A DNA stretch of 64,000 bases from [Clostridium] asparagiforme DSM 15981 (GTDB lineage Bacteria > Bacillota > Clostridia > Lachnospirales > Lachnospiraceae): assembly GCA_025149125.1 (NCBI GenBank), contig CP102272.1, positions 1,798,001 to 1,862,000 of the forward strand. Direction: 5' to 3'. This document shows, piece by piece, positions 1 through 8,830 of this stretch. Numbering within the stretch: the first letter of the stretch is position 1; each line of letters opens with the position of its first letter. The position numbers were made by a program, and so were the translations under genes. The notes under the pieces are model-generated. The model made no database searches. It saw only the letters and a list, made by a program, of their open reading frames with translations, and was not told the DNA's origin.

Positions 1-264
1 GAAGCTCTCGGGAGTGTCGTAGCCGTATTTTAAGGCTACGTCGATGACCTTTTCGTCCGATCCGGCCAGCTCGCTTCCGGCCAGGGTCAGCCGCCGCAGG
101 CGGATATATTCGCCCAGGGTGAAGCCGCAGAGCACGCCAAACACCCGCTGAAAATGAAAACTGGATGAGCAGGCGCGCCTGGCGGCCTCCTCGTAGTCGA
201 TGGGCCCGGTTATGTGTTCCTCCACATAGTCCAGGGCCCGCTGTATTCCGGTAATCCAATCCAT
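1..264 (-). CDS. AraC-family transcriptional regulator, N-terminal part (cut by window edge)
   Basis: The 88 visible residues form an AraC-type helix-turn-helix domain at the very N-terminus. It begins MDWITGIQRALDYVEEHI and carries the typical FHFQRVFG, GEYIRLRRL and ALKYGYDTPESF stretches of the two helix-turn-helix units. AraC proteins with the DNA-binding domain first usually continue into a GyrI-like effector-binding domain, but that part lies outside the window. The ATG at 262-264 is preceded by GGAGGAG at a normal distance. It is the last gene of a minus-strand series, 191 bp downstream of the methyltransferase. Family confident, target unknown. Confidence 0.85.
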   Translation of the reverse strand, partial: MDWITGIQRALDYVEEHITGPIDYEEAARRACSSSFHFQRVFGVLCGFTLGEYIRLRRLTLAGSELAGSDEKVIDVALKYGYDTPESF

Positions 265-455
265 CACATTCTCCTCCTTCCGCATGTTTCGCTATGCCTC
301 GCCGTGGCGGAATCTCCGCCGGGCGGCCGGTTTCCCACGCCGTCCGAACCGCAGCAGGCATATCTAAACAATACCGGAAAGCGGCAAAATTCTCTTGACT
401 TTCCGTGCGGAGCGATGCCGGGCGTTCTGCGCCGCCTGTTCCGGACCCTACATCC

Positions 456-1679
456 CTATTTCTCGTCGCAGACCTGGAAAATGTAGAATTTCAGATAGTA
501 GGATTCCTCCGCGGCCCACAGAATCGGATGGTCCGCTGCCTGGGTGCGATACTCCACCTGGCGCAGGCGCTTGTGAGCGCCGCTTGCGGCCTCGCGGATG
601 GTCTTGGTGAACAGCTCAGGGTCCATAAAATGGGAGCAGGAGCAGGTGGCCAGATACCCACCGTCCTTCACCAGCTTTAAGCCCCGCAGGTTGATCTCCC
701 GGTAACCCTTAACCGCCTGCTTGATGGAGCTGCGGGATTTGGTGAAGGCCGGCGGGTCCAGGATCACCACATCGTAGCGCTCCCCATCTTTTTCCAGCTT
801 AGGCAGAAGGTCGAACACGTCGGCGCAGAGGAAGGACACCCGGTCCGAAAGGCCGTTTAAGGCCGCGTTCTCCGCAGCCTGATCCACAGCCAGCTGGGAG
901 GCGTCCACGCCCGTGACCTGTCCGGCCCCGGCAAGGCCCGCGTTTAAGGCGAAGGAACCGGTGTGGGTGAAGCAGTCCAGCACCCGCTCGGGGGTCAGGC
1001 TGCGGCACAGGTTCTGGACTGCCAGCCGGTTGTATTTCTGGTCCAGGAAAAAGCCGGTTTTCTGGCCGTCCTCCACGTCCACCAGGTAGCGGACGCCGTT
1101 TTCCACGATCTCCACCTTGGTGTCAAATGGCTCCCCGATGAAGCCCTTAAAGCGTTCCATTCCCTCCTGGAGGCGCACCTTGGCATCGCTGCGCTCGTAC
1201 ACGCCGCGGATCTCTACGCCGTCCTTTGCCAAAACCTGCAGGAGCTTGTCCAGGATCACCGGCTTCAGGCGGTCGATGCCCAGAGCCAGGGATTCCACCA
1301 CCAGCACGTCGGAGAACTTGTCCACCACCAGGCCGGGCAGGAAATCCGCCTCGCCGAAGATCACCCGGCAGCTGGAGGTGTCCACCGTGGCCTTGCGGTA
1401 GTTCCAGGCGTCCTGTACCCGTTTCTCCAGAAATGCCTCGTCGATCACGGCGTCGTTTTTGCGGGACAAGAGACGCACGGTCAGCTTGGAGCGGGTGTTG
1501 ATGAAGCCGTGTCCCAGACAGTATCCGTCGAAATCCTCCACCCGGACCAGGCCGCCGTTCTCAAATTCTCCCTCGATGGCCTCGATCTCATTATCATAAA
1601 TCCACGCGCCGCCCGCCTTTAAGGATCGGCCGGCTCCCTTGCGGATGCGCACGACAGCGTTTTCTTTGAATAAATCCAT
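456..1679 (-). CDS. rlmI: Class I SAM-dependent rRNA methyltransferase, RlmI-like
   Basis: A 407-residue protein of the RlmI/YwbD family, which makes 5-methylcytosine in 23S rRNA. The first ~75 residues form a PUA RNA-binding domain (RKGAGRSLKAGGAWIYDNEI). A Rossmann methyltransferase follows, with SAM motif DCFTHTGSFALNAGLAGAG, catalytic-site motif VVILDPPAFTKS and a C-terminal ATCSCSHFM segment holding candidate catalytic cysteines. The length is normal for the family. An in-frame extension to 1742 exists, but the ATG at 1677-1679 has GGAG six bases upstream and gives the N-terminus expected for the family. It lies downstream of the TetR gene on the same strand. Exact target base inferred from family only. 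Confidence 0.88.
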   Translation of the reverse strand: MDLFKENAVVRIRKGAGRSLKAGGAWIYDNEIEAIEGEFENGGLVRVEDFDGYCLGHGFINTRSKLTVRLLSRKNDAVIDEAFLEKRVQDAWNYRKATVDTSSCRVIFGEADFLPGLVVDKFSDVLVVESLALGIDRLKPVILDKLLQVLAKDGVEIRGVYERSDAKVRLQEGMERFKGFIGEPFDTKVEIVENGVRYLVDVEDGQKTGFFLDQKYNRLAVQNLCRSLTPERVLDCFTHTGSFALNAGLAGAGQVTGVDASQLAVDQAAENAALNGLSDRVSFLCADVFDLLPKLEKDGERYDVVILDPPAFTKSRSSIKQAVKGYREINLRGLKLVKDGGYLATCSCSHFMDPELFTKTIREAASGAHKRLRQVEYRTQAADHPILWAAEESYYLKFYIFQVCDEK

Positions 1680-1738
1680 TTTTTTCTCCATTCTATTTAT
1701 ATGTATTTTCTTGATAATAGCATAGAATGAGAAAAAAT

Positions 1739-2320
1739 TCATCCATTTTCCAACACGCGGATTCCCTGGGTAATGATCTGCTCCGCTAGGGTGGCAAGCT
1801 CCTCAGGAGATTCCATGAGACCGGTCTGGAGCCAATACTGCACCAGGCCCACGCAGCCGGACACGATAAAGGAATAGTAGGCTTCGAAAAATGCGGAGTT
1901 TCCGCTGCGGAACACCTCCATCCAATCCTGCAGGCATTTCTCGCGCACCAGGTGCTTCAAGCGGTTGACAAAGTTTAAATCTCCGTTTTCTCCCAGCAGA
2001 ATATACACCAGGTCGGAGTTGTCCTTGACCAGATGAAAGATATCCACAAATACCGCGGCCGGATTGTTGGTCAGGTCCTGGGCGTTGTGCCGGTACATCA
2101 GGCTGTTGAACTCGTCCAGCAGTTCATTTTCCGTTTTTTCCAACAGGTCGAATACATCCCGGTAATGCAGGTAAAAGGTGCCGCGGTTCAAATCCGCCAT
2201 GTCGGTCAGCTCCCGCACGGTGATGTCCTGAACCTTCTTTTCTTTGAGCAGACGCGTCAGGCATTCGCGCAGTTGCTTTTTTGTTTTCCGGACCCTGCGG
2301 TCCACTGTCTCTTCTCCCAT
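1739..2320 (-). CDS. TetR/AcrR-family transcriptional regulator
   Basis: A 193-residue regulator. The N-terminal 60 residues carry the TetR helix-turn-helix (KVQDITVRELTDMADLNRGTFYLHYRDVFDLL, in part) and the remainder is an all-helical ligand or dimer domain. AAGGAGG lies 8 bases before the ATG. It is divergent from the cell-wall-repeat/MMPL/coiled-coil operon beginning at 2585, and the intergenic region holds a strong promoter flanked by two near-identical 15-bp sequences. The likely role is repression of that operon. This follows the pattern of TetR genes beside RND/MMPL exporters and is not demonstrated here. The effector is unknown. Confidence 0.85.
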   Translation of the reverse strand: MGEETVDRRVRKTKKQLRECLTRLLKEKKVQDITVRELTDMADLNRGTFYLHYRDVFDLLEKTENELLDEFNSLMYRHNAQDLTNNPAAVFVDIFHLVKDNSDLVYILLGENGDLNFVNRLKHLVREKCLQDWMEVFRSGNSAFFEAYYSFIVSGCVGLVQYWLQTGLMESPEELATLAEQIITQGIRVLENG

Positions 2321-2423
2321 GATAGAGCCTCCTTGCTGTTTTGGCTTTGAGTCGAAAGCCGATCAAACTTCTCAAAAATTTAATATTCCGTTCATAGACG
2401 TTATTTGGAAAAATGTTGATTAA

Positions 2424-2498
2424 TAGTCATTAAATAGAAAATTAATCATTGTATATAACGCCATTAGTTAGTATAATCCATTATAGTCAATAAATAGA
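2424..2498 (+). promoter_or_regulatory. Pair of 15-bp direct repeats flanking the MMPL-operon promoter (candidate TetR sites)
   Basis: TAGTCATTAAATAGA at 2424-2438 and TAGTCAATAAATAGA at 2484-2498 differ at one base. They are 60 bp apart, one just upstream of the -35 box and one just downstream of the -10 box. Spacing by about six helical turns puts them on the same DNA face. They are candidate binding sites for the divergent TetR protein. Confidence 0.45.
2449..2477 (+). promoter_or_regulatory. Sigma-70-type promoter of the 2585-8564 operon
   Basis: TTGTAT at 2449-2454, a 17-bp spacer and a perfect TATAAT at 2472-2477. It points toward the cell-wall-repeat protein and lies between the two 15-bp repeats. 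Confidence 0.65.
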
Positions 2499-2584
2499 CA
2501 TCTGTCAATTACTAAAATAAAGGTTGTATAACGTAACGAAAGATGGATAATAGATTTTGGAATAAAAGTCGGGGAGATGACGGG

Positions 2585-3526
2585 ATGAGCGAGTGGAAAC
2601 GAGAGACAAGGCGAGTCAAAGGCGCGCCGGGGTTGGCGGTTTTGAGCGCGGTATTGGGCGCTGCGATGCTGACCGCGGCCTTTCCGGCCGGAGTGCTGGC
2701 CGCGGAAGGCGGCTGGCGGCAGGACGGGACCGGCTGGAAATACATACAGGAGAGTGGATCGCCCGCGGCCGGAGGCTGGAGCCGGATTGGAGAGAACTGG
2801 TACTGGTTCGACGGACAGGGATACATGAAAATCGGTTGGCTGACAGACGAAGGACGTACCTATTATATGGAGGAGAACGGAGCCATGGCGGTGGGCTGGC
2901 GTGAGATCAGCGGAAACTGGTACTATTTCCACGAGGACGGAGCCATGAACACCGGGGATGTGACGCTGGGAGAGACGGAGTGCCGGTTTGGCGCGGACGG
3001 CGTTTTTAAGAGCGCATCCCGGGTGGAAAACACCGGCGGAGGCGCTTTCCGGGTGGGCTGCTACGACGAGATGACCCAGGCGCTGTTTGACCGGTTGAAC
3101 GAGGAAAAGACGGAAGAATATTTCGAAGAGTATTCGGAGCGCGAGGATGAATATGATGGAGATATGAAGCGCAGCTACGACAGGAACGCCACCTTCCAGG
3201 TGTACGGGGACTTAAACCGGGCGGCCATGCATCGCCTGGAGGCCGCGGCAGCGTCCGGTTACACGAACGGCAGCATCCCGGGGGAGGGAACGGTGAGCGA
3301 TTACCTGAAATCCATATCCTACGGCTCGGGTCGGAATTCCATGGAGCTGTACCTGCAAAACTGCGAGGATGATTCGGATGCCTACGACAAGTTCCAATCC
3401 AGGATGATGGACCGCTATGATCAGAAGGCGGACCGGAAGTATTTGCCGGAGTATTACCGGAAGATCGGCATCGCCCACCGGGAAGAGGGCGGGAAGCATT
3501 TCTTTCTGATTATTATGCTGCGGTAA
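2585..3526 (+). CDS. Secreted protein with cell-wall-binding (choline/glucan-type) repeats
   Basis: A 313-residue protein starting MSEWKRETRR; the ATG at 2585 has GGGGAG eight bases upstream, so I prefer it to the in-frame ATG at 2543. Residues ~15-40 form a signal peptide ending near VLAAEGG. Residues ~40-125 hold about four aromatic/glycine repeats of the cell-wall-binding type (ENWYWFDGQGYMKIGW, GNWYYFHEDGAM). The remaining ~185 residues are charged, rich in Glu, Asp, Arg and Tyr, and match no domain I recognise. It is first in an apparent operon with the MMPL exporter (30-bp gap), suggesting an envelope role. It may be cargo or an accessory of the exporter; that is inference. Confidence 0.75.
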   Translation: MSEWKRETRRVKGAPGLAVLSAVLGAAMLTAAFPAGVLAAEGGWRQDGTGWKYIQESGSPAAGGWSRIGENWYWFDGQGYMKIGWLTDEGRTYYMEENGAMAVGWREISGNWYYFHEDGAMNTGDVTLGETECRFGADGVFKSASRVENTGGGAFRVGCYDEMTQALFDRLNEEKTEEYFEEYSEREDEYDGDMKRSYDRNATFQVYGDLNRAAMHRLEAAAASGYTNGSIPGEGTVSDYLKSISYGSGRNSMELYLQNCEDDSDAYDKFQSRMMDRYDQKADRKYLPEYYRKIGIAHREEGGKHFFLIIMLR

Positions 3527-3556
3527 ATGCCGCAGAGGTAAATGAGGAGTTTGGCC

Positions 3557-5818
3557 ATGGGACAAAGATTGCTTGATAAGCTTAAAAAAAGAAAAGAGCC
3601 GGACAGCGGGCAGGATCAGGGCGAGAAGGAGCGCGGGTCCATCCGGCTGGCGCACTTTATCATCCGCCGGAAAGGGGTGATTGAGTCCATATTCGCGGCG
3701 GGGTGCATTTTCAGCCTGCTGGCCATGTTGTTTGTGAATGTGAACTACGACCTGACGGAATACCTTCCCGCCAGCGCCGAGTCCCGCATTGGCCTGGATA
3801 AGATGGAGGAGGAGTTCGGCTATCCCGGCACCGCCCGGATCATGTTAAAGGACGTCACCCTCTACGAGGCGAAGCAGTATAAGGACCGGTTGGAAGCCGT
3901 GGAAGGCGTGGATCAGGTGCTTTGGTGCGACAGCACCGTGAATATTTATTCCGGCGAGGATTTTATCAACCAGAAGGACATCGAGGATTATTATAAGGAT
4001 GGCTGCGCGGTGATGGACGTGACCTTTGTGGATGGGGACACCGCCAAGAGCACCTCCAGGGCCATCGACGAGATGAAACAGATCACCGGGGACAAGGGCT
4101 ACTACGTGGGGATGGCGGTGCAGAATAAATCGCTGACCGAGAACGTGGAGAGCGAGATGAGCCTGATTCTGACCGTGGCCATTATCATGATTTTCGTGGT
4201 GCTGTGCGTCACCACCACGGCCTGGACTCAGCCGATCCTGTTTCTGCTGGTTATGGGCGTGGCGATCCTGCTGAACCGGGGCACCAACATTTTCATCGGA
4301 ACGGTGTCCTTTTTGACCAACAACGTGGCGATGGTGCTGCAGCTGGCCACCTCCATGGACTATTCCATTTTCCTGCTGGACGCGTTTACCCGCGGTAAGG
4401 GCGAGGGAATGGACGACGAGGCGGCCATGGTGAACGCCATCGACGAGGCCATCAACTCCATTCTGGCCAGCAGCCTGACCACGGTGGTGGGCTTTCTTGC
4501 GCTGGTGTTTATGAATTTCACCATCGGCTTCGACATGGGCCTGGTGCTGGCAAAGGGAATCGTGTTCAGCCTGCTGACCGTGCTGTTCCTCATGCCGGCC
4601 ATGATCCTGAAATTTGCCAAATGGAATGAGCGCACCAAACACCGCCCGTTCCTTCCTGAGTTTAACAAGCTCAGCAGCTGGGTTTACCGGGTGCGCTACA
4701 TTATCCCAACCATCATGCTGCTCATCACCCCGGTGGCCTACGTGGCCCAGGGAATGAACGATTTCCTCTACGGAAACAGCGCGGTGGGCGCCAGCGAGGG
4801 CACGCAAGTGTACGCGGACGACCAGATGATTGTGGAGAAATTCGGGCGCAGCAACATGATGCTGGCCCTGTTCCCCAATACCTCCCCGGTGACGGAGAAG
4901 GAAATGTCCGATGAGATCGAGGATCTGCCCTATGTGAAGAGCGTGACCTCCATGGCCAACACCCTTCCGGAGGGGATTCCGGAGGAATTTCTGCCGTATT
5001 CCATCACCAGCCAGCTGCACACGAAGAATTATTCGCGGATGCTCATTTACATAAGGACAAAGACGGAGAGCGACCAGGCATTCAAATGCTCGGACGAGAT
5101 CCAGTCCATTATCCGGACCTACTATCCCCAGGGGTCTTATCTGGTGGGCGAGACGCCGTCCACCCAGGATATCAAATCCACAATCACGGACGATTACAAC
5201 CGGGTCAACAACCTGTCCATGCTGGGCGTGTTCCTGGTGGTAATGTTCAGTTTCCGGTCCTTTATCATACCGGTGATTGTGATGATCCCCATTGAGATCG
5301 CGATTTTCCTCAACATGGCGATTCCCTATCTGGAGGGGGACACCATGGTGTTCATGGGGTATATCATCGTCAGCAGCATCCAGCTGGGAGCCACGGTGGA
5401 CTACTCCATCCTGTTGACCAACAATTACGTGTCCTGCCGGAAGAGCATGGGGAAAAAGGACGCCTGTATCAGCGCGATCAAGCTGTCCTGCCCCTCGGTG
5501 TTTACGTCGGGCACCATTATCATTTTAGCCGGATATATTATCCATTTTATATCCACCACGGCCGCAATCGGCGACCTGGGCCATCTGATCGGAAGGGGCG
5601 CGCTGTTCAGCGTGTTCCTGGTGCTGACCGTGCTGCCGGCGCTCCTGGTGCTGTGCGACCGGATCATCACCAGCAACGAGTGGGACCGCTTGCAGAAGTT
5701 CCTGAAAAAGCGGCATGACCGGCGGATGGAGCTGTTGAAGAAAGGACTTAAAAAAATGGCCGGAAATGGGACTGCGGCCGGAAACGAACCAATGGAGGTG
5801 AATGGCGATGAAGTATAG
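3557..5818 (+). CDS. MMPL/RND-family membrane exporter
   Basis: About 753 residues with two repeated halves, each a TM helix, an extracytoplasmic domain (YLPASAESRIGLDKM and GNSAVGASEGTQVYADDQM regions) and a cluster of five more TM helices. The Asp-Tyr pairs typical of MMPL/RND proton relays are present in both halves: LATSMDYSIFLLDAF and LGATVDYSILLTNNY. The ATG at 3557 is chosen because GAGGAG lies seven bases upstream. Firmicute members export lipids, peptides or drugs. The gene overlaps the downstream coiled-coil protein by 11 bp, so the two are probably translationally coupled and act as one envelope system. Substrate unknown. Confidence 0.9.
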   Translation: MGQRLLDKLKKRKEPDSGQDQGEKERGSIRLAHFIIRRKGVIESIFAAGCIFSLLAMLFVNVNYDLTEYLPASAESRIGLDKMEEEFGYPGTARIMLKDVTLYEAKQYKDRLEAVEGVDQVLWCDSTVNIYSGEDFINQKDIEDYYKDGCAVMDVTFVDGDTAKSTSRAIDEMKQITGDKGYYVGMAVQNKSLTENVESEMSLILTVAIIMIFVVLCVTTTAWTQPILFLLVMGVAILLNRGTNIFIGTVSFLTNNVAMVLQLATSMDYSIFLLDAFTRGKGEGMDDEAAMVNAIDEAINSILASSLTTVVGFLALVFMNFTIGFDMGLVLAKGIVFSLLTVLFLMPAMILKFAKWNERTKHRPFLPEFNKLSSWVYRVRYIIPTIMLLITPVAYVAQGMNDFLYGNSAVGASEGTQVYADDQMIVEKFGRSNMMLALFPNTSPVTEKEMSDEIEDLPYVKSVTSMANTLPEGIPEEFLPYSITSQLHTKNYSRMLIYIRTKTESDQAFKCSDEIQSIIRTYYPQGSYLVGETPSTQDIKSTITDDYNRVNNLSMLGVFLVVMFSFRSFIIPVIVMIPIEIAIFLNMAIPYLEGDTMVFMGYIIVSSIQLGATVDYSILLTNNYVSCRKSMGKKDACISAIKLSCPSVFTSGTIIILAGYIIHFISTTAAIGDLGHLIGRGALFSVFLVLTVLPALLVLCDRIITSNEWDRLQKFLKKRHDRRMELLKKGLKKMAGNGTAAGNEPMEVNGDEV

Positions 5819-8564
5819 CAGAAGAATCACGGCGGCCGTGTTGGCGGGCCTTATGCTGTGCACCAACATGGGTGGGGCAAATGAAGTTTACGGCGCGCCG
5901 GCCGGGGTGGACGTGGATGAAACCATGTACGTGAACCTGGATTATTATGGAAAGACCAGCAAGGTCAATGTGGTGAAAAGCTGTAATTTCAACGGCAATA
6001 CGGAGTATACGGATTACGGAACCTATGAAAATGTGGTAAATATGTCAAACGGCGAGGCTCCCCGGATCGGGGACGGAACCGTGACCTGGACCATGCCTGC
6101 GGACCAGACGGGGCGTTTTTACTACCAGTGCACCATGGGCAACGACCAGATGACGCTGCCCTGGGATTTCGACGTGTCCTACAAGCTCAACGGCGTGCCG
6201 GTTAACGCGGACCAGCTGGCCGGGGCTTCGGGGCTGATCGAGATCAATGTGAAGGCCACGCCCAACGACGGCGCAAGGGAGTATTACCGCAACAACATGC
6301 TGCTGATGGTGGCGGTGCCCGTAGATATGAGCAAATGCTACAGCGTGGACGCTGAGGGCGCTCAGACCCAGAATCTGGGAGAGACCACGGCGGTGGTGTT
6401 CACGGCTCTTCCCGGGGAGGAAGGGGACTACACGGTGCGCATCGGCACGGACCGCTTTGAAACCATCGGCGTGATCATGGCCATGGCGCCGGGCACGGTG
6501 GAGGATTTGCAGCACATCAAAGATTTGAAGGAAGCCAAGGACACCTGGCAGGACGCCGGGGATGAACTCTACGACAGCCTGGAGCAGATGGCGAAGTCCG
6601 TGGAGTCCATGCGGGACGGCGTGAACCAGGTTCAGTCCGGCCTTCAGTCCGCTGAGAACGCCAGACAGACCTGGAGCGGTTCCAAGGACGATATCCTGGC
6701 CGGAAACGACCAGACCCTGGCGGCGCTCACCGCCATGTCCGGACAGATGGAGACGATGGTGCCCCATCTGCAGACCGCCAAGGACTCGGCGGAAGTGGTG
6801 CACGACGGAATGAACAACATTGTGGACACCCTGGGCCAGATGCAGGATCCTCTGCGCAAGCTGCACACACGGCTCAAACACGTGGAGAACAGCATGGACA
6901 GTCTGTCCACGGAGCTGCCGGAAATTCAGGAATTGATGCTCCAGGTGATCGCTCTGGACGCCCAGTTCCAGGCCAACGAGCAGGTCACCCTGACCGGAAT
7001 GAGCAGCATCCAGCAGGCGCTGTTGGATATCGGGGAAGATTATTACGAGGAACCCGAGCGCGCAAACGCTTCGGGCGGCGCGGGCGGCTCCGGGGCCGGG
7101 AATGCGGCTGGAAATGAGGGGAAGAGCGGAAATGGAGGCTCCGGGGCCAATGGAACGGAGGAGAGTGGGAATACTGCCGGTAGTGGAGAGAACGGCAGTG
7201 AAAACACGGCAGGTTCCACTCAGAACGGCGCAGAAACAGGCGGTGGCGCAGGTGCTGGCTCTGAAGCCGGGGCTGCCGGTAGCAGCGGCGGCGGTGCGGG
7301 CAGTGGAGCAATAAGCGGCGGAAACGCAGACAGCGGAGCAGCAGATGGCGGTAATGCGGGCAGCGGCGCAACGGTTGGCGGAAACGCGGACAGCGGCACA
7401 ACGGTTGGCGGAAACGCGGGCAGCGGCGCAACGGCTGGCGGAAACGCGGACAGCGGCACAACGGCTGGCGGAAACGCGGACAGCGGCACAACGGCTGGCG
7501 GAAATACGGACCAAGGCACAACGGGCGGCGGAAACGCGGACCAAAGCACAACAGACAGCGGAAATGCGGACAATAGTACGGTAGCTGGCGGAAACGCAGG
7601 TAACGACGCAACATCTGGCGGTAATACGGACAGCGGAGCAACAACCGGCGGCAGCGCAGATACCAGCGCAGAAGCCGACAGCACAGGCAGCGGAGCAACA
7701 GCTGACGGCGCAGGAAGCGGCACTTCACCTTCCGGCGACGCCGGTACCCCTCAGGCCAGCGCAAAATCCGGTTCCGGCGCTGCACTCATGGCGACCATCA
7801 CCCCCCACAGCGCGCCCCTGGTGGCCGCAGGGGCGGATTATCCCCTGAGCCCCACGGAGGTGTTCCAGAGTCTGAACGCGAAAAAGCAGCTCCTGGAGCA
7901 GCTCTCCAAGCAGAGCGGCAATCTGGTGAGCACCATGAGCGAGATGACGGAAAACACCGGCGACGCGGCGAAATACAGCCGGGAACTGATCGATAACCTG
8001 GATTTCCTCATCGAGGACATCACGGCGTTAAACGATTCTCTGGACGTCTATTACCCGGATCTCCAGGACGCCCTGACCGACGCCCAGGAGCTGGTGAACC
8101 GGACCACCGAGGCTCTCAACAGTGGAATCAGCACCATGACCATTTTGCAGAACACCCTGAAAAACAGCAGCGACGATTTTGACGCGGCCGCCAGGGAAAG
8201 CCTGCGGGGCAGTATGGCGCTTTTGGACAAGAGCCTGGACATTCTGGACAGCACAACGGCCATGCGCAGAGCCGGGCGCACCATGAAGGACACATTGGAC
8301 AACGAACTGGACAAATTCGACACCGACAACCGGTTCCTGTTCATGGACCCGGAGGCTGAGAAGGTATCCTTCACCTCGGACCGGAACAAGGCCCCCAAGA
8401 CCTTGCAGATCATTCTGAGGACCGACGAGATCAGCCTGGACAGCGACGATAACAAACCTACGGATGTGGAGACGGAGAAGGAGCACGTCAGCCCCCTGCG
8501 CCGGATGTGGAACGTGCTGGTGAAAATGTGGCAGGCCATTGTGTCCATTTTCAAAGAGCGCTGA
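5808..8564 (+). CDS. Large exported coiled-coil protein with Gly/Asn/Ser/Thr-rich repeat region, partner of the MMPL exporter
   Basis: 918 residues. The ATG at 5808 has GGAGGTG seven bases upstream; an in-frame ATG at 5802 is too close to it. A signal peptide (MKYSRRITAAVLAGLMLCTNM) is followed by a beta-rich domain to ~residue 225. Helical, heptad-rich coiled coil follows (~230-420), then about 230 residues of Gly/Ala/Asn/Ser/Thr low complexity, then more coiled coil to the end. The C-terminus is amphipathic (RRMWNVLVKMWQAIVSIFK) rather than a clear TM. The architecture recalls YhgE/Pip-type proteins found with MMPL exporters. Its gene overlaps the exporter gene, so it is probably the extracytoplasmic partner. 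No catalytic motif seen. Confidence 0.7.
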   Translation: MKYSRRITAAVLAGLMLCTNMGGANEVYGAPAGVDVDETMYVNLDYYGKTSKVNVVKSCNFNGNTEYTDYGTYENVVNMSNGEAPRIGDGTVTWTMPADQTGRFYYQCTMGNDQMTLPWDFDVSYKLNGVPVNADQLAGASGLIEINVKATPNDGAREYYRNNMLLMVAVPVDMSKCYSVDAEGAQTQNLGETTAVVFTALPGEEGDYTVRIGTDRFETIGVIMAMAPGTVEDLQHIKDLKEAKDTWQDAGDELYDSLEQMAKSVESMRDGVNQVQSGLQSAENARQTWSGSKDDILAGNDQTLAALTAMSGQMETMVPHLQTAKDSAEVVHDGMNNIVDTLGQMQDPLRKLHTRLKHVENSMDSLSTELPEIQELMLQVIALDAQFQANEQVTLTGMSSIQQALLDIGEDYYEEPERANASGGAGGSGAGNAAGNEGKSGNGGSGANGTEESGNTAGSGENGSENTAGSTQNGAETGGGAGAGSEAGAAGSSGGGAGSGAISGGNADSGAADGGNAGSGATVGGNADSGTTVGGNAGSGATAGGNADSGTTAGGNADSGTTAGGNTDQGTTGGGNADQSTTDSGNADNSTVAGGNAGNDATSGGNTDSGATTGGSADTSAEADSTGSGATADGAGSGTSPSGDAGTPQASAKSGSGAALMATITPHSAPLVAAGADYPLSPTEVFQSLNAKKQLLEQLSKQSGNLVSTMSEMTENTGDAAKYSRELIDNLDFLIEDITALNDSLDVYYPDLQDALTDAQELVNRTTEALNSGISTMTILQNTLKNSSDDFDAAARESLRGSMALLDKSLDILDSTTAMRRAGRTMKDTLDNELDKFDTDNRFLFMDPEAEKVSFTSDRNKAPKTLQIILRTDEISLDSDDNKPTDVETEKEHVSPLRRMWNVLVKMWQAIVSIFKER
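7317..7676 (+). repeat. 30-bp in-frame minisatellite, about 12 units
   Basis: Twelve tandem 30-bp units encode a 10-residue repeat of the form GGNADSGTTA. The units from 7377 to 7496 are the most alike, and 7437-7466 and 7467-7496 appear identical; the outer ones diverge (GGNTDQGTTG, SGNADNSTVA, GGNAGNDATS). Unit length is a multiple of three, so copy-number change would preserve the reading frame of the exported coiled-coil protein. The open antisense frame over this region is a by-product of the repeat. Confidence 0.9.
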
Positions 8565-8647
8565 CCGCCGGATGAGGCGGAACGCAGCTGTCCGGAGCCG
8601 GGCGGCACGGCTTGTTTGATCCCCCCACAAAACAGGTCCCTTTCCGG

Positions 8648-8676
8648 TTGAAATCCAGGTCGAAAACCTTTATAAT
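8648..8676 (+). promoter_or_regulatory. Near-consensus promoter of the second TetR gene
   Basis: TTGAAA at 8648-8653, a 17-bp spacer and a perfect TATAAT at 8671-8676. Transcription would begin near 8683, inside the palindrome at 8679-8714, and lead to the regulator start at 8831 after a long leader. Confidence 0.65.
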
Positions 8677-8678
8677 GA

Positions 8679-8714
8679 GAATCAGGCGGTAGCGTTTGCG
8701 CTCCCGCCTGATTC
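8679..8714 (+). promoter_or_regulatory. 16-bp inverted repeat at the transcription start of the second TetR gene
   Basis: Arms GAATCAGGCGGTAGCG and CGCTCCCGCCTGATTC pair with one mismatch around a TTTG loop. It lies immediately after the -10 box and has no following T tract. It could be an autoregulatory operator or a 5' mRNA hairpin; a factor-independent terminator for the upstream operon is less likely. Confidence 0.5.
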
Positions 8715-8830
8715 AGTTATCCCGCAGCTGTGTCTGCGGGCTTCTGACCCCGCGGACAGCCGCCGAAGGTCCATGCAGACATGGCAAGGCACGGCGTATC
8801 CGCGAGAATAACGAAGGGCGGCCTCGACCA

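Noticed and set aside
3845..5020. A 391-codon minus-strand frame encoding a His/Gln/Gly-rich protein
   Set aside because: It is the antisense of the MMPL exporter; composition is an artefact of complementing hydrophobic codons, and there is no ribosome site.
7317..7676. Possible CRISPR array
   Set aside because: The 30-bp units are directly adjacent with no unique spacers, are in frame with the coding sequence, and encode a 10-residue protein repeat.
6045..7785. Minus-strand frames encoding RVSASRCAAV-type, Pro/Leu or Arg/Cys repeats
   Set aside because: These are antisense readings of the 30-bp minisatellite; any frame through a tandem repeat without stops yields a repetitive protein.
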